Positions 1 to 8,666 of a stretch of DNA of 64,000 nucleotides are shown piece after piece. The position numbers were made by a program, and so were the translations under genes. Positions within the stretch are counted from its first letter, which is position 1, and each line of letters starts with the position of its first letter. The stretch is from Erwinia aphidicola (GTDB lineage: Bacteria; Pseudomonadota; Gammaproteobacteria; Enterobacterales; Enterobacteriaceae). The notes beneath the pieces are model-generated. The model saw only the letters and a list, made by a program, of their open reading frames with translations. It was not told the origin of the DNA and searched no databases. The DNA lies in contig NZ_JACXBP010000006.1 in assembly GCF_014773485.1 (NCBI RefSeq), positions 310,001-374,000 on the forward strand. The letters run 5' to 3'.

Positions 1-266
1 GGCACCTGGCGGATCTTCGGCAACATCGCCTGCCAGCCGGCAAACGGCTGATCCTGCGGTTCAATCTCGCCGTGCGGCACCACCGCCAAAATACGGTTGT
101 TCAGCTCGCGCTCGAAGCCGTTCATCGCACTCAGCCCGACAATCAGTACCGCCACGCCGAGCGCGATACCGACGGTGGAGATCACCGAGATCAGCGAAAC
201 CATGCCGCCGCGGCGACGGCCGCGGCTAAAGCGCAGGCCGAGCAGTAAAGAGAGAGAGCCGGCCAT
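1..266 (-). CDS. lolE: LolE, lipoprotein-releasing ABC transporter permease (partial, N-terminal part)
   Basis: Inner-membrane permease subunit of the LolCDE complex, which extracts outer-membrane lipoproteins from the inner membrane and passes them to LolA. Only about the first 88 codons are in the window; the gene runs off the left edge. The start ATG at 266 shares its A with the lolD TGA (stop-start overlap), so translation is probably coupled. The visible part has a basic N-terminus, one membrane segment rich in Ile/Val/Gly/Ala, and the [16 protein letters not shown] stretch that LolE and LolC share. Gene order lolC-lolD-lolE is the standard enterobacterial one. Confidence 0.93.
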   Translation of the reverse strand, partial: MAGSLSLLLGLRFSRGRRRGGMVSLISVISTVGIALGVAVLIVGLSAMNGFERELNNRILAVVPHGEIEPQDQPFAGWQAMLPKIRQV

Positions 267-970
267 CAGAGGCTACCTGCCAGTTGCACCTGGTCGCTCA
301 GCACGCCGTCGCGCATCTCCATCTGGCGCTGCATGCGTTTTGCCAGGCTCAGGTCGTGCGTCACCACCAGGAAAGCGGTGCCCTGAGTCTGGTTCAGCTC
401 ACCCAGCAGCTCAAAAATGGCATTGGCATTGCGTGCATCGAGGTTACCGGTCGGTTCATCCGCCAGCACCAGGCGCGGGCTGTTGACCAGCGCCCGGGCG
501 ATAGCAACGCGCTGACGCTCGCCGCCGGAGAGCTCTGCCGGGCGGTGCGCAGCACGATGATCCAGGCCAACCGCTTTCAGCATCGCCTGCGCCTTCGCCT
601 GCGCCCCGGCCTTCGCCGTTTTGCCAATCAGCAGCGGCATCGCGACGTTTTCCAGCGCGCTGAAGTCCGGCAGCAGGTGGTGGAACTGGTAGATAAAGCC
701 AAGTTCGCGGTTGCGCAGCTCGGCCTTGGCCGCTGACGACATGGCGTTCAGCGATTTGCCGTCAAACACCACCTCACCGGAGGTTGGGGTATCCAGCCCG
801 CCCAGCAGGTGCATCAGGGTACTTTTACCGGAGCCGGAGCTGCCGACAATCGCCATCATTTCACCCGGCTTCACGCTGAAGGATACGTTGCGCAGGACAT
901 CGGTCTGCACGCTGCCTTCCTGATAGCGTTTACACAGGTTGTCGCACTGCAACAGGATGTTGTTACTCAT
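266..970 (-). CDS. lolD: LolD, lipoprotein-releasing ABC transporter ATPase
   Basis: Cytoplasmic ATPase that drives LolCDE. The 234-residue product has a Walker A motif (GSSGSGKST), the Q-loop region, the ABC signature [15 protein letters not shown], and Walker B with DEPTGNLD. The ATG at 970 (MSNNILLQ) is chosen over a longer in-frame reading because it lies inside the end of lolC with an 8-base overlap and gives the usual family length. The gene is co-transcribed with lolC upstream and lolE downstream. Confidence 0.95.
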   Translation of the reverse strand: MSNNILLQCDNLCKRYQEGSVQTDVLRNVSFSVKPGEMMAIVGSSGSGKSTLMHLLGGLDTPTSGEVVFDGKSLNAMSSAAKAELRNRELGFIYQFHHLLPDFSALENVAMPLLIGKTAKAGAQAKAQAMLKAVGLDHRAAHRPAELSGGERQRVAIARALVNSPRLVLADEPTGNLDARNANAIFELLGELNQTQGTAFLVVTHDLSLAKRMQRQMEMRDGVLSDQVQLAGSL

Positions 971-2162
971 AACGTAAAGCCTCAGCGGGTTGAACGGCGG
1001 CCGCGCGCCAGGAAGGGTAAAGCGTGGACAGCAGCGCCACCACAATCGCCGTAACGGTGATGGTGGCAACCTGCGTCAGAGAGATATCGACCGGAAGCGC
1101 GGCGCCATCAAGGAAGGCACCGATAACCGGCATTAAATTATTTAGCTGGCTGGCCAGCAGTACGCCCAACAGTGCGCCCAGCACCGCGCCCACCACTCCG
1201 GCGGTCGCACCCTGCACCATAAACACGGCGACAATCTGGCGGCGCGTCAGCCCCTGGGTTTGCAGGATAGCCACTTCACCCTGCTTCTCCATAATCATCA
1301 GGCCAAGCGAGGTGACGATATTAAAAGCGGCAACGGCGACGATCAGGCTGAGCAGCAGCCCCATCATATTTTTCTCCATCTTCACGGCCTGGAACAGTTC
1401 GCCCTTGCGCTCGCGCCAGTCTTTCCACACCAGCCCTTTTGCCAGCGGCTGCTGGCTAATGGTGTCGACCTGCAGCGGCTTATCCAGCCACAGACGCCAG
1501 CCGGTGATATTGCCTGCCGGGTAACGCATCAGGCGCGACGCATCCTGCTGGTTGACCAAAATCTGGTAGCCGTCGACATCGCTGTTAGCGGCAAAGGTGC
1601 CGATCACGGTAAACAGACGCTGGCTGGGAATGCGGCCCATCGGGGTGAACTGGCTGGCGGATGGCACCATCAGGCGGATTTTATCGCCGCGCTGCACGCC
1701 CAGCTGATGCGCCAGCTGCTCGCCGACGATGGTATTGTACTGGCCCGACTGCAGCTGCTGCTGACGCACGTTGTAGAGATACGGTGCCAGCGGGTCCGGC
1801 TCATCGGGGTTAATCCCCAGCATAACGCCAACGCCCACGCTGGCGGCGCTCTGCATCACCACTTCCCCGGTGGAAAGCGGCGTAATGCGGCTGACGCCGG
1901 AGAGATGCAGGCTGCTGGCAGGGGTCTGCTGCGGGTTGATGGAGCCGCTGTCACTGGTAATTAACGCCTGCGGCATCAGCCCGAGGGTGTTTTTTTCCAG
2001 CTCGTGCTCAAGCCCGTTCATTACGGAAAGCACGGTAACCAGCGCCATCACGCCCAGCGTAATGCCAATAGCAGAGAGCCAGGAGACAAACCGGCCGAAG
2101 CGGTCTGAGGCGCGCCCGCGCATATAGCGCAGGCCGATAAATAAGGCGACAGGTTGATACAT
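963..2162 (-). CDS. lolC: LolC, lipoprotein-releasing ABC transporter permease
   Basis: Permease partner of LolE in lipoprotein sorting. It is 399 residues, the normal length. It has one N-terminal membrane helix ([18 protein letters not shown]), a large periplasmic MacB-like domain, and three C-terminal helices in the FtsX/MacB permease arrangement. It is the first gene of the lolCDE operon. No strong promoter was identified upstream. Confidence 0.95.
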   Translation of the reverse strand: MYQPVALFIGLRYMRGRASDRFGRFVSWLSAIGITLGVMALVTVLSVMNGLEHELEKNTLGLMPQALITSDSGSINPQQTPASSLHLSGVSRITPLSTGEVVMQSAASVGVGVMLGINPDEPDPLAPYLYNVRQQQLQSGQYNTIVGEQLAHQLGVQRGDKIRLMVPSASQFTPMGRIPSQRLFTVIGTFAANSDVDGYQILVNQQDASRLMRYPAGNITGWRLWLDKPLQVDTISQQPLAKGLVWKDWRERKGELFQAVKMEKNMMGLLLSLIVAVAAFNIVTSLGLMIMEKQGEVAILQTQGLTRRQIVAVFMVQGATAGVVGAVLGALLGVLLASQLNNLMPVIGAFLDGAALPVDISLTQVATITVTAIVVALLSTLYPSWRAAAVQPAEALRYE

Positions 2163-2620
2163 GACATCCGTCTTTTAATGGCCGAAACAATTGCTGGGGA
2201 TAATAAAGGTTAGTCCAGCGTTATGGAACCACTAAGCCTCTGACTGCGCGCATTGTTTTGTCAATTACTGAAACATTTCAGCGCCGTGGGTAACTGTACC
2301 AGGAATTCTCCCAAACCTTCTGATGCCCGACTTTTTTATTCGATCGCGCCGTTTAATTGCGTTATATGTGGCACCTCATAACGGAACCAGCCATCCAGCG
2401 CATTCATTTAGCTTAACTTTAGCCGCTCACGCAGCGCATATCACTGGCTCCAAAGGCACCAGGATTAATCTTAATAAATTGCTTTCAGCAGGGTTGTCGC
2501 GTATGTTGTGTGCGCATAAAATTACGCCAGCCCTCAGATCGCAGTCTGTTGTCAACCTGAAGCCAGCCCTTAAATTCGACCGTCCATAAGCGATCCGTTT
2601 TAACCGTCCTGAGCCTAAAG
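2163..2620. other. Intergenic region between divergent lolC and diguanylate cyclase genes
   Basis: 458 bases with no supported gene. It must carry the promoters of lolC (leftward) and the cyclase gene (rightward). Short open frames occur on both strands but lack ribosome binding sites, and I could not defend any specific promoter. Confidence 0.6.
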
Positions 2621-4015
2621 ATGCCAAAGTATAAAAATAATGTTAATCGGGCAGTCATCCTCTTTGTCCTCGCTATGCTGCTGTCGATTATCGGCCTTGA
2701 GGCGCGTAACCTCGGTTCGTTGTCACTTTTCTGGCCGGGCAACGCGATACTGCTTGGGCTGCTCATTCGCTTTCCTCCGCTGGACAAACGCAGCACGCTG
2801 CTCACGCTCTTTTTGGGTATGCTCAGCGCGGACATACTGTACGGCACGCCCCCGATCATTGCTGTTGGCCTTGATGGGGCAAATGTTCTCTTTATTGCCT
2901 GCGCGCGCTGGATACTGCTGACCAGCCACTTTACCCGCGGTTACCCCCGCCGCCTGCAGGCGCTGCTGCACGTTTTCCCGGCCTCACTGTTCGGTGCCGC
3001 CGGCTGTGCGCTGGTCGGTGCGATTGTCAGCGAGCGCTACTTTGAGGATGAGCTGTTTAAGGCCTGGTTCTCATGGTTCTCCGAGCAGATGTCGACCTCC
3101 ATCCTGCTGCTGCCGCTGGTCATCAGCCTGCCGCGCCGCGATGAGCTGGCTCAGCTGGCCAGCGCCCTGCGTGAATGCACCGTGCTGCCGCTGATTGCGC
3201 TGATTGCCACCACTCTGGCCGGTACCTGGCTTGGCGGCGGCGGCAGCATGCTGTTTCCCCTGCCCGCGCTGCTGTGGTGCGCCATCAGCTACCCGCTGTT
3301 TATCACCTGCTTCCTGACGATGATCACCGGAATTAGCGAGATCATCCTGGTGGCGGGCAACGTGCTTAATATTCAGGGCAAGGACGATCTGTTCCGCATC
3401 GATTCTCTCTCTTCTGCCCGCCTCGGCGTGGCGGCCATGCTGATCAGCCCGCTGATTGTGGCACTGAGCAGCACCTCCAATAAAAAGCTGGTCGCGCGCA
3501 TCACTAAGCGCGCCGACTATGACTTTTTAACCGGCGCCCTGACGCGCAGCGGGCTCTCCTCAAAACTTGAAACGCTGGTGACGCCCCGCAATCGCCCACA
3601 CGGCTTTTTCGGCGCGGCGTTTGTGATCGATATCGACCGCTTTAAAAATATCAACGACACCTACGGCCACGCCGCCGGGGATTTTGTGCTGGCGAAAACC
3701 GTTGAGTGCATCCGCCAGTCACTGCAGCAGACCGCGCTGGTGAGCCGGATGGGTGGTGAAGAGTTTCTGGTGTTAATTGAAGGGATTTCTCAGCCGCGCG
3801 CGTTTCTGCTGGCGAATCGCCTGCGCCACAGCATTGAACAAAACAGCATTATGCTGAACGGCAACGATCTGAGCGTGACGGTGAGTATTGGGATTAGCAC
3901 GGTCAACCTGAAGAACGTCAACAGCCTGGATGAGTCAATCAAACAGGCTGATGAACAGTTGTATCTTGCGAAGAGTAGCGGGCGAAATCAGGTTCGCCCG
4001 GAGTTTGTTCTGTAG
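2621..4015 (+). CDS. MASE1-type membrane diguanylate cyclase (GGDEF)
   Basis: Predicted to make cyclic di-GMP from two GTP. The first about 300 residues contain repeated hydrophobic helices of the MASE1 sensor type. A cytoplasmic GGDEF domain follows, beginning near DFLTGALTRSG, with the active-site signature GGEEF at residues 378-382 and the metal-binding VIDIDRFKNIND stretch before it. The residues before GGEEF do not form the RxxD inhibitory I-site, so product inhibition by that route is not expected. At 464 residues it has no EAL domain. The start is the ATG after an A-rich, weak ribosome binding site. Flagellar genes on the same segment fit a motility or sessility role, but there is no operon link. 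Confidence 0.9.
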   Translation: MPKYKNNVNRAVILFVLAMLLSIIGLEARNLGSLSLFWPGNAILLGLLIRFPPLDKRSTLLTLFLGMLSADILYGTPPIIAVGLDGANVLFIACARWILLTSHFTRGYPRRLQALLHVFPASLFGAAGCALVGAIVSERYFEDELFKAWFSWFSEQMSTSILLLPLVISLPRRDELAQLASALRECTVLPLIALIATTLAGTWLGGGGSMLFPLPALLWCAISYPLFITCFLTMITGISEIILVAGNVLNIQGKDDLFRIDSLSSARLGVAAMLISPLIVALSSTSNKKLVARITKRADYDFLTGALTRSGLSSKLETLVTPRNRPHGFFGAAFVIDIDRFKNINDTYGHAAGDFVLAKTVECIRQSLQQTALVSRMGGEEFLVLIEGISQPRAFLLANRLRHSIEQNSIMLNGNDLSVTVSIGISTVNLKNVNSLDESIKQADEQLYLAKSSGRNQVRPEFVL

Positions 4016-4066
4016 GGGCCAGGTTTGCCCGGCCCGCTATCACTTAGCGCGGGTTCACCCGCTGCA

Positions 4067-4330
4067 TCAGGCTTCGTTTTCGATGCGGTTAGCTTCGATT
4101 TCGAAGTCCTGGATGGCGGCGTCTAACGCCTCCAGCAAAGTCCCCTGCTGATTCAGCAGCTGGTTAATCTTTTCCGCAGCTGACGGATCTTTGTACTCGC
4201 CCTCATCAAAGGCCAGCCACTGGCTGGAGAGCGTCTCAGTATTGGTCTGCGCGTAATGGCGCATCTCTTTTAGCTGTGAAGTCACGTCGCGTAAGTGTTC
4301 AGTCTGCGTTTTGCTTTCGATCTCACTCAT
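4067..4330 (-). CDS. Small acidic coiled-coil protein, unknown function
   Basis: 87-residue protein that I do not recognise. It is rich in Glu, Gln, Asn and Leu, with heptad-like spacing over most of its length, no signal peptide and no membrane segment. It follows the cyclase gene convergently and precedes the phage-derived module, so it is probably the last host gene on this side. An AGGAAAT-type ribosome binding site precedes the ATG. Confidence 0.7.
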   Translation of the reverse strand: MSEIESKTQTEHLRDVTSQLKEMRHYAQTNTETLSSQWLAFDEGEYKDPSAAEKINQLLNQQGTLLEALDAAIQDFEIEANRIENEA

Positions 4331-4424
4331 GGATATTTCCTTTCATAGTTAAAAGATGACTACATAAATCGGACCGAAGCGGTGCCAGAAAGTTCACAAC
4401 AAATTTCCATCAACTCCAAAAAAA

Positions 4425-4453
4425 GCAAAAAAAAGGCCGGGTAGCCCGGCCTT
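4425..4453 (-). terminator. Rho-independent terminator after the tailspike gene
   Basis: Perfect 9-bp stem (4433-4441 with 4445-4453) and a 3-base loop, followed on the minus strand by a run of T. It lies 11 bases past the tailspike stop and closes the lysis/tailspike operon. Confidence 0.9.
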
Positions 4454-4463
4454 AACTCTCTGA

Positions 4464-6212
4464 TTAATAATAAGCAATTTTACGATCCGTGCCGTTGATA
4501 TTAACGGTGATATATCCGGCTGCGGTGGTGGTGGTAGGCGCCGTCGCCGGGGTGGTTGCCAGCGTCAGCACCCCTTTCTCGTTGGCCCCTACGCCTGCCA
4601 GCCCGTTGTGCATGCTCATGCGTGCCGCGGGCGTGTTGGTGCCGATGGTGGTGATATCGGTGGTCTCCGTTAAGTCCGGGGTAAACAGTGAGCACTCGCC
4701 GGACTCAAAGCGCGTTGGCCCGGTGGATTTCAGGTTAAACATGGTATCGCCGCTGGCGGCCTTCAGCTTCACCCAGATCTCCGTGGTGGTCACGCCGATG
4801 CGGTTATACTTGATATCCAGCACTGCCGGGGTGCCATGATGACGAATATCCGCATAAATCGCCGTGGCGCAGCGTGAGATACCGAGATAACTGGAGCAGG
4901 AGGAGACCGACGTGACCGGGCTACCCGCCGTGCCGGTTACCGCATCGCTGGAGACTTTGCCAATCATCTCAATAATCCACTGCTGATTCTCTTTCGGCAT
5001 AAACACCTTGCCGAGCTTGTACCATTTGTCGGCGCTGGAGGTATTGGTAATTTTGTAGCCGGTATACCAGCCGGCCCGCATCGAACCGGTCATCAGCGTG
5101 CCGAAACTCTCCTCGCGCCGCCATCCCGCCTCATAGCCGGACAGCCAGCGTGTGGTGCTGGTGCCCTGACTGAGCGATGCCCCAGCCTGTAGATTGAGCT
5201 GGCGCAGCTGCACTCTGGCATGGTCGAGGATCAGCGGGCTGGAGCAATCCTCAAGGCTCAGGGCATCTATCAGCCACTGACCGTTATTAAGGTCGCCCGG
5301 CGCGCGGGTATGCTCAATCCATACGTTGCGCAGTACCCCCTGCGTGACGCGCGGCATCATCAGCGTAGCGTCGCCATAGCCGTACTGGAAATTGGCATTC
5401 GACAGTTCAATGGCCGTTGAGTGGTCCCATACGCCCTTCACAGTATCCGACCAGCCGACATCAAATACCCGGCCGTAGGTGTTAATGGTGTAGATTTGGT
5501 CGAACTTACTGTCGAGCGTATCCAGCAGTTTGAATATCGTGCCACCGTTGTTCTGGCCGCGGAAGCAGCTGATCAGAACAATTTCCCCCGCCACGGTGGT
5601 GTTTTCAAAAAACGGCTGCTGATTGGAACACATGGCGGAGGTGATCACGCTTTTATTGGCGCTGACATCCGCACTCGCCTGCCCGTTCCAGCTGATCCCC
5701 TTGATGGCCGTGCGCCGCGCCTGCACTTTAAATACCGGGCTGGTCGATTTGTCAGAGATAATCGTCGTGCGCGGAATGCCGCCCTGCGGGTTGCTATCGC
5801 CGTACAGGTAGAAGAACGGCAGTTCGCTGGCCGAAAGGTCAATGGGATTGATCAGGAACTTGCCGCCCGGAAAACGGACCCCAAGATCCTTACAGCTGCT
5901 GCTACAGGTCTGCGCCCAGCTCATCATCAGCTTAAATGCCCCACTGTCATCGGTATAGCCATCGCCTTTGGCGCCGAAGTGCAGGATATTGACCTCGTCG
6001 TAGTCGTTAATTACACGCTTCCAGTAAAAGCCGCTGCCGACCGCCACCGTTCCGCTATCATCGGCAGGGAGCGTGGTCGTGACAAACCCGACAAAATTAC
6101 CGCCGCCGCGGAAGGTGGAGTCTTTATCGTAATAACGTTTGAGCAGGGCAATATCGCCAGATTTAGCCGGCGCGGTAGTACGTAATTCAGCAAATGAGTT
6201 AACTTCAATCAT
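4464..6212 (-). CDS. Phage tailspike / polysaccharide depolymerase-like protein (pectate-lyase fold)
   Basis: 582 residues. An N-terminal part of about 70 residues resembles the short head- or tail-attachment segments of phage depolymerases. The FGAKGDGYTDDSGAF motif near residue 80 is the signature that opens right-handed beta-helix (Pectate_lyase_3) domains. The rest is rich in short Asn/Gly/Ser-containing strands typical of beta-helix spikes. Such proteins bind and often cleave capsule or exopolysaccharide. It ends a minus-strand operon with a spanin, holin and lysozyme set and no other virion genes. It is unrelated in sequence to the 827-residue spike at 16400-18883. The substrate is unknown; exopolysaccharide cleavage is an inference. 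Confidence 0.75.
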   Translation of the reverse strand: MIEVNSFAELRTTAPAKSGDIALLKRYYDKDSTFRGGGNFVGFVTTTLPADDSGTVAVGSGFYWKRVINDYDEVNILHFGAKGDGYTDDSGAFKLMMSWAQTCSSSCKDLGVRFPGGKFLINPIDLSASELPFFYLYGDSNPQGGIPRTTIISDKSTSPVFKVQARRTAIKGISWNGQASADVSANKSVITSAMCSNQQPFFENTTVAGEIVLISCFRGQNNGGTIFKLLDTLDSKFDQIYTINTYGRVFDVGWSDTVKGVWDHSTAIELSNANFQYGYGDATLMMPRVTQGVLRNVWIEHTRAPGDLNNGQWLIDALSLEDCSSPLILDHARVQLRQLNLQAGASLSQGTSTTRWLSGYEAGWRREESFGTLMTGSMRAGWYTGYKITNTSSADKWYKLGKVFMPKENQQWIIEMIGKVSSDAVTGTAGSPVTSVSSCSSYLGISRCATAIYADIRHHGTPAVLDIKYNRIGVTTTEIWVKLKAASGDTMFNLKSTGPTRFESGECSLFTPDLTETTDITTIGTNTPAARMSMHNGLAGVGANEKGVLTLATTPATAPTTTTAAGYITVNINGTDRKIAYY

Positions 6213-6334
6213 AATAACCTCCTGGCGGCGCGCACGGGCAGACCGCCTTATTAAGGGTAAATTAGCAGAATGAGCGGGGAGAGAAAGATAACTAAATTCC
6301 TGTCACCTCCTGGCAGATAATTAAATCCGCGGAT

Positions 6335-6565
6335 CTATTTTTTATTACCACAAAGCGAAACCCACAGATCGTTATGGGTATTAATCTGCCTGACGGTTCT
6401 GATATCCATCAGCTGGGCATCCTGGTTGTGGGTATATATCGGCGAAAATAACGTACAGCTTGCGTCGGAAATCACTTCGTTATTTATCGTCGGCGTGGAA
6501 TGGCGACTGCTGCATCCTGCGGCGAGCGTCACCGTCAGTAACAGCAGCATTGTCTGCTTGAACAC
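6335..6565 (-). CDS. Rz1-like outer-membrane spanin lipoprotein
   Basis: 76-residue lipoprotein with a lipobox (LAAGC) after a short hydrophobic signal. I chose the GTG at 6565 because an AGGAGGC ribosome binding site sits 5 bases before it; the next ATG, 15 bases on, has none. Its first codons overlap the end of the Rz-like gene in another frame, the usual Rz/Rz1 arrangement. It would pair with the inner-membrane spanin to fuse the two membranes at the end of lysis. The mature part is not proline-rich, unlike lambda Rz1. Confidence 0.75.
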   Translation of the reverse strand: MFKQTMLLLLTVTLAAGCSSRHSTPTINNEVISDASCTLFSPIYTHNQDAQLMDIRTVRQINTHNDLWVSLCGNKK

Positions 6566-6779
6566 GTTTTGCCTCCTGACTGTTAGCGGCCTGTTGTTTC
6601 GCAACGGCCGAGATTTGCTGCGCACTCTTTTGCGCGGCGGCAATATCGGATGTCGCGCGCTGCTGGCTCTTGCCGACCTGCCTGCCGCCAAACCATGCGG
6701 CAACAAAAGCCGCCACCACGGCGCCAACGGCCAACAGCCCACTCCAGCCGCCGCTGACCAGCGAAAGTAGCGTGCTCAT
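6480..6779 (-). CDS. Rz-like inner-membrane spanin
   Basis: 99 residues with one N-terminal membrane helix (residues 12-30, GWSGLLAVGAVVAAFVAAW). A Gln/Ala-rich helical periplasmic segment with coiled-coil character follows, as in i-spanins. The start overlaps the holin stop by the ATGA arrangement. The gene overlaps the Rz1-like gene, which supports the two-component spanin assignment. Confidence 0.78.
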   Translation of the reverse strand: MSTLLSLVSGGWSGLLAVGAVVAAFVAAWFGGRQVGKSQQRATSDIAAAQKSAQQISAVAKQQAANSQEAKRVQADNAAVTDGDARRRMQQSPFHADDK

Positions 6780-7123
6780 ACTTTGCCTCCTGCGAGGGTA
6801 TCACGCTGTTTAGAGAGGTTTTTCTGGCGGATAAACTGCGCCATCACCGCCATCGCCACCATAAATGCGCCGATCATGCCGAGGAAGTTATGCGGCAGCC
6901 AGGATTTCACATCCTCAGGCAGCGTACTCCAGGCGCTGAGCGCCGAGTCAGGAAATGACTGCACCCAGGCACTGAGCGCGGAGCCAGCCGAGGCCAGCCA
7001 CACCGACCAGGTCTTAAACAGCAGGCGGGCGTGATTTACCACCACAACTTTGCCGCAATGCACAAACAGCAGCACCGCCAGCGCCAGCATCGCTACCAGC
7101 AGAATAAATAAGGTGAATTTCAT
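6776..7123 (-). CDS. Holin-like membrane protein
   Basis: 115 residues: an N-terminal hydrophobic helix (residues 3-20), a middle WSVWLASAGSALSAW-PD-ALSAW-LP segment, and a second hydrophobic helix (GMIGAFMVAMAVMAQFI) before a basic tail. This matches phage holin-like proteins with the WS...LP-D-K pattern. The ATG at 7123 is preferred because it overlaps the lysozyme stop (ATGA). Its position between lysozyme and spanins supports a role in forming the lysis hole. Confidence 0.7.
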   Translation of the reverse strand: MKFTLFILLVAMLALAVLLFVHCGKVVVVNHARLLFKTWSVWLASAGSALSAWVQSFPDSALSAWSTLPEDVKSWLPHNFLGMIGAFMVAMAVMAQFIRQKNLSKQRDTLAGGKV

Positions 7124-7587
7124 AGAACCTCCTGATAACTGGCATAAGTGCCGCTGCGCATCATCTCTGCCTGCCGCTGCGCGCGCTTCGGCGTCTGGCG
7201 CGCCCACAGGCTGGCGAGCATCGCCTCTGCGGCTCCGCTGAAGTTACCGTTGGCAATCATCAGCAGGGTATTTTTAAAGGCCGCCAGCCCGTCCACCCCC
7301 AGCTGGTAAGCCATGCTGTAAAGCACATCGCTGCGCGGAGGATTACACTGGCGCAGCGCGGCCAGCATCGCCGGGCGCTGCTTCATTTCAGCCATTTTGC
7401 TGTTAAGCATGAGCTGCATCCAGACATCGCCGACGGTGCGCGGCAGCGTGAAGGTGTAATTTTCCAGCGCCGCCCCTTTCGGACCGATCTTAATTCCGCA
7501 GCCAACGGTGGGATATCCCTCGCTATCGCGATAGGGCTGCTCTTTATATCCCTCTTCGAATACCAAAATCTGAATAATATTGCTCAT
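7120..7587 (-). CDS. T4-type lysozyme / endolysin (GH24)
   Basis: 155 residues. The GH24 catalytic triad is visible with the T4 spacing: Glu12, eight residues, Asp21, five residues, Thr27. It cleaves the glycan chains of peptidoglycan. There is no signal peptide or signal-anchor segment, so it needs the holin for export. A GAGGTG ribosome binding site precedes the ATG. It is the first gene after the terminator at 7611-7635. Confidence 0.88.
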   Translation of the reverse strand: MSNIIQILVFEEGYKEQPYRDSEGYPTVGCGIKIGPKGAALENYTFTLPRTVGDVWMQLMLNSKMAEMKQRPAMLAALRQCNPPRSDVLYSMAYQLGVDGLAAFKNTLLMIANGNFSGAAEAMLASLWARQTPKRAQRQAEMMRSGTYASYQEVL

Positions 7588-7610
7588 CGTTCACCTCGCT
7601 TCCAACCAAT

Positions 7611-7635
7611 AAAAAAAGGCCGCCTCAGCAACCTT
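7611..7635 (-). terminator. Terminator between Q-like gene and lysis genes (tR'-like)
   Basis: 8-bp stem (7616-7623 with 7628-7635, two G-T pairs), 4-base loop and a seven-base T run on the minus strand. It lies between the Q-like gene and the lysozyme, the place where lambdoid late transcripts stop unless Q is active. Confidence 0.8.
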
Positions 7636-7746
7636 ATTCACCCTTCAATCTGATTTTTCACTTTCACAACCGTGGCCCGACCATTTCAATAGCGCCGGGA
7701 GTTTCCCCTGATGCCGCCAATCCGACATTAACAGTCTGGATCATAA

Positions 7747-7760
7747 ATTGCGTACGCAAT
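7747..7760. repeat. Perfect 14-bp palindrome
   Basis: ATTGCGTACGCAAT in the gap between the Q-like gene and the lysozyme terminator. It may be a protein-binding site at the late promoter; the function is not shown by the sequence. Confidence 0.4.
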
Positions 7761-7817
7761 CCAGAAAGTGAAATTAATTTAATTCCCTGCTGATTAATGA
7801 TTAATAAATATAAGAAA

Positions 7818-8189
7818 TCAGATCGTCTCTTCGCACTCTAATTCACACTCCAGCGCGCTTAATACGCCAGCAATAAACCCTTCGGCGGTCTGAATCTGTT
7901 TGCGGATAGTGCCGTCCGCGCAGCGGCGGCGGCGGGCGATGGCGCGCAGGGAGATCTGCCAAAGATAGTGAGCAACCAGAATGTCGTGCTGCTCGGGATG
8001 ATTCTTTTTCAGGCGGCTGATGCAAGCGTCGAGGATCATACCGTCATTGTCGCTACAGCTCGGGCGTTGCCCCGGGCGGGAATGCACCAACCCCCGGAAC
8101 CCGGCAGCCACTGACGAATAGCCCAGACCGTGTTCACCCGTTGCCGCCCAGCCCCCCCAACGCTCCAGTAAATTTTTCATATCGCGCAT
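7818..8189 (-). CDS. Q-like phage antitermination protein (short, type-2 family)
   Basis: 123 residues. It matches the short phage antiterminator Q family: WGGWA near the start, the LKKNHPEQHDILVAHYL helix, and a helix-turn-helix-like ARRRRCADGTIRKQIQTAEGF segment near residue 90. It would load onto RNA polymerase at a late promoter and let it read through the terminator at 7611-7635 into the lysis genes. An AAGGGGC ribosome binding site lies before the ATG at 8189. It is divergent from the repressor at 8667. Confidence 0.8.
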   Translation of the reverse strand: MRDMKNLLERWGGWAATGEHGLGYSSVAAGFRGLVHSRPGQRPSCSDNDGMILDACISRLKKNHPEQHDILVAHYLWQISLRAIARRRRCADGTIRKQIQTAEGFIAGVLSALECELECEETI

Positions 8190-8565
8190 GATGTGCCCCT
8201 TTTGTCAGCTGCAACCTGCCGCCAGATATCATCATCCGGCAGCAGAGACTCATTTAACACGGCGTCAGCGCGGCTGAAGGATGACTGCCACGGTGACGCA
8301 GGAGTGGCAGACGATGCTGCCAGGGAGTTTGCCAGCGATTAGGCTGGACGGCCTGATTGATAAAGAGCGGGTAATCGTTGAGCGGCACGCATCCGGCAGT
8401 GCGCTACGGCGTGGCGGCACCACCCTGCAGGCACTCTGGTTTATACTGGCACTGAAAGTCGGCGATAAACTCGTCTCTTCAGCACCACAGCGAACCAGAC
8501 TCGGCAACGGCAGCGGTACGCTGGGTTATGCGCCCGGAAAGCCGTTATCGACGCGCATTCAATAA

Positions 8566-8627
8566 CTATGGTTATAGCAAAAGCGCCATTAATAGCAAAT
8601 AGTATTACTGCGGTTAATAGCAAAGCG
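8566..8627. promoter_or_regulatory. Operator-like repeats upstream of the orphan repressor
   Basis: A dyad ATAAC-TATG-GTTAT starts at 8567. Three spaced copies of a TTA(A)TAGCAAA-type word follow, near 8576, 8590 and 8614. A near copy of the dyad region (AATAACTATGGCTATCG) recurs at about 9554-9570 downstream of the repressor. They are likely binding sites for the repressor encoded at 8667. Confidence 0.5.
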
Positions 8628-8630
8628 TGT

Positions 8631-8659
8631 TTGACGAAAAATACGCATCGCTATAAATT
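8631..8659 (+). promoter_or_regulatory. Repressor promoter (PRM-like), apparently leaderless
   Basis: -35 TTGACG (8631-8636), 17-base spacer, -10 TAAATT (8654-8659). Initiation would fall at about 8666, at the repressor ATG (8667), and there is no ribosome binding site. This resembles the leaderless cI message made from lambda PRM. Confidence 0.6.
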
Positions 8660-8666
8660 CTGGTAT

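Larger units (their letters stand above)
8190..8666. other. Control region between Q-like gene and orphan repressor
   Basis: 477 bases. The right 100 bases carry the repressor promoter and operator-like repeats. A 94-codon plus-strand frame (8281-8565) and an 80-codon minus-strand frame oppose each other here; neither looks convincingly real. This looks like the joint left after deletion of the early and replication genes of a lambdoid prophage. Confidence 0.5.

Noticed and set aside
8281..8565. 94-codon plus-strand ORF before the orphan repressor
   Set aside because: A GAAGG stretch abuts the ATG without proper spacing, the frame opposes another long frame, and it runs into the repressor's operator region. 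Possible but not supported.
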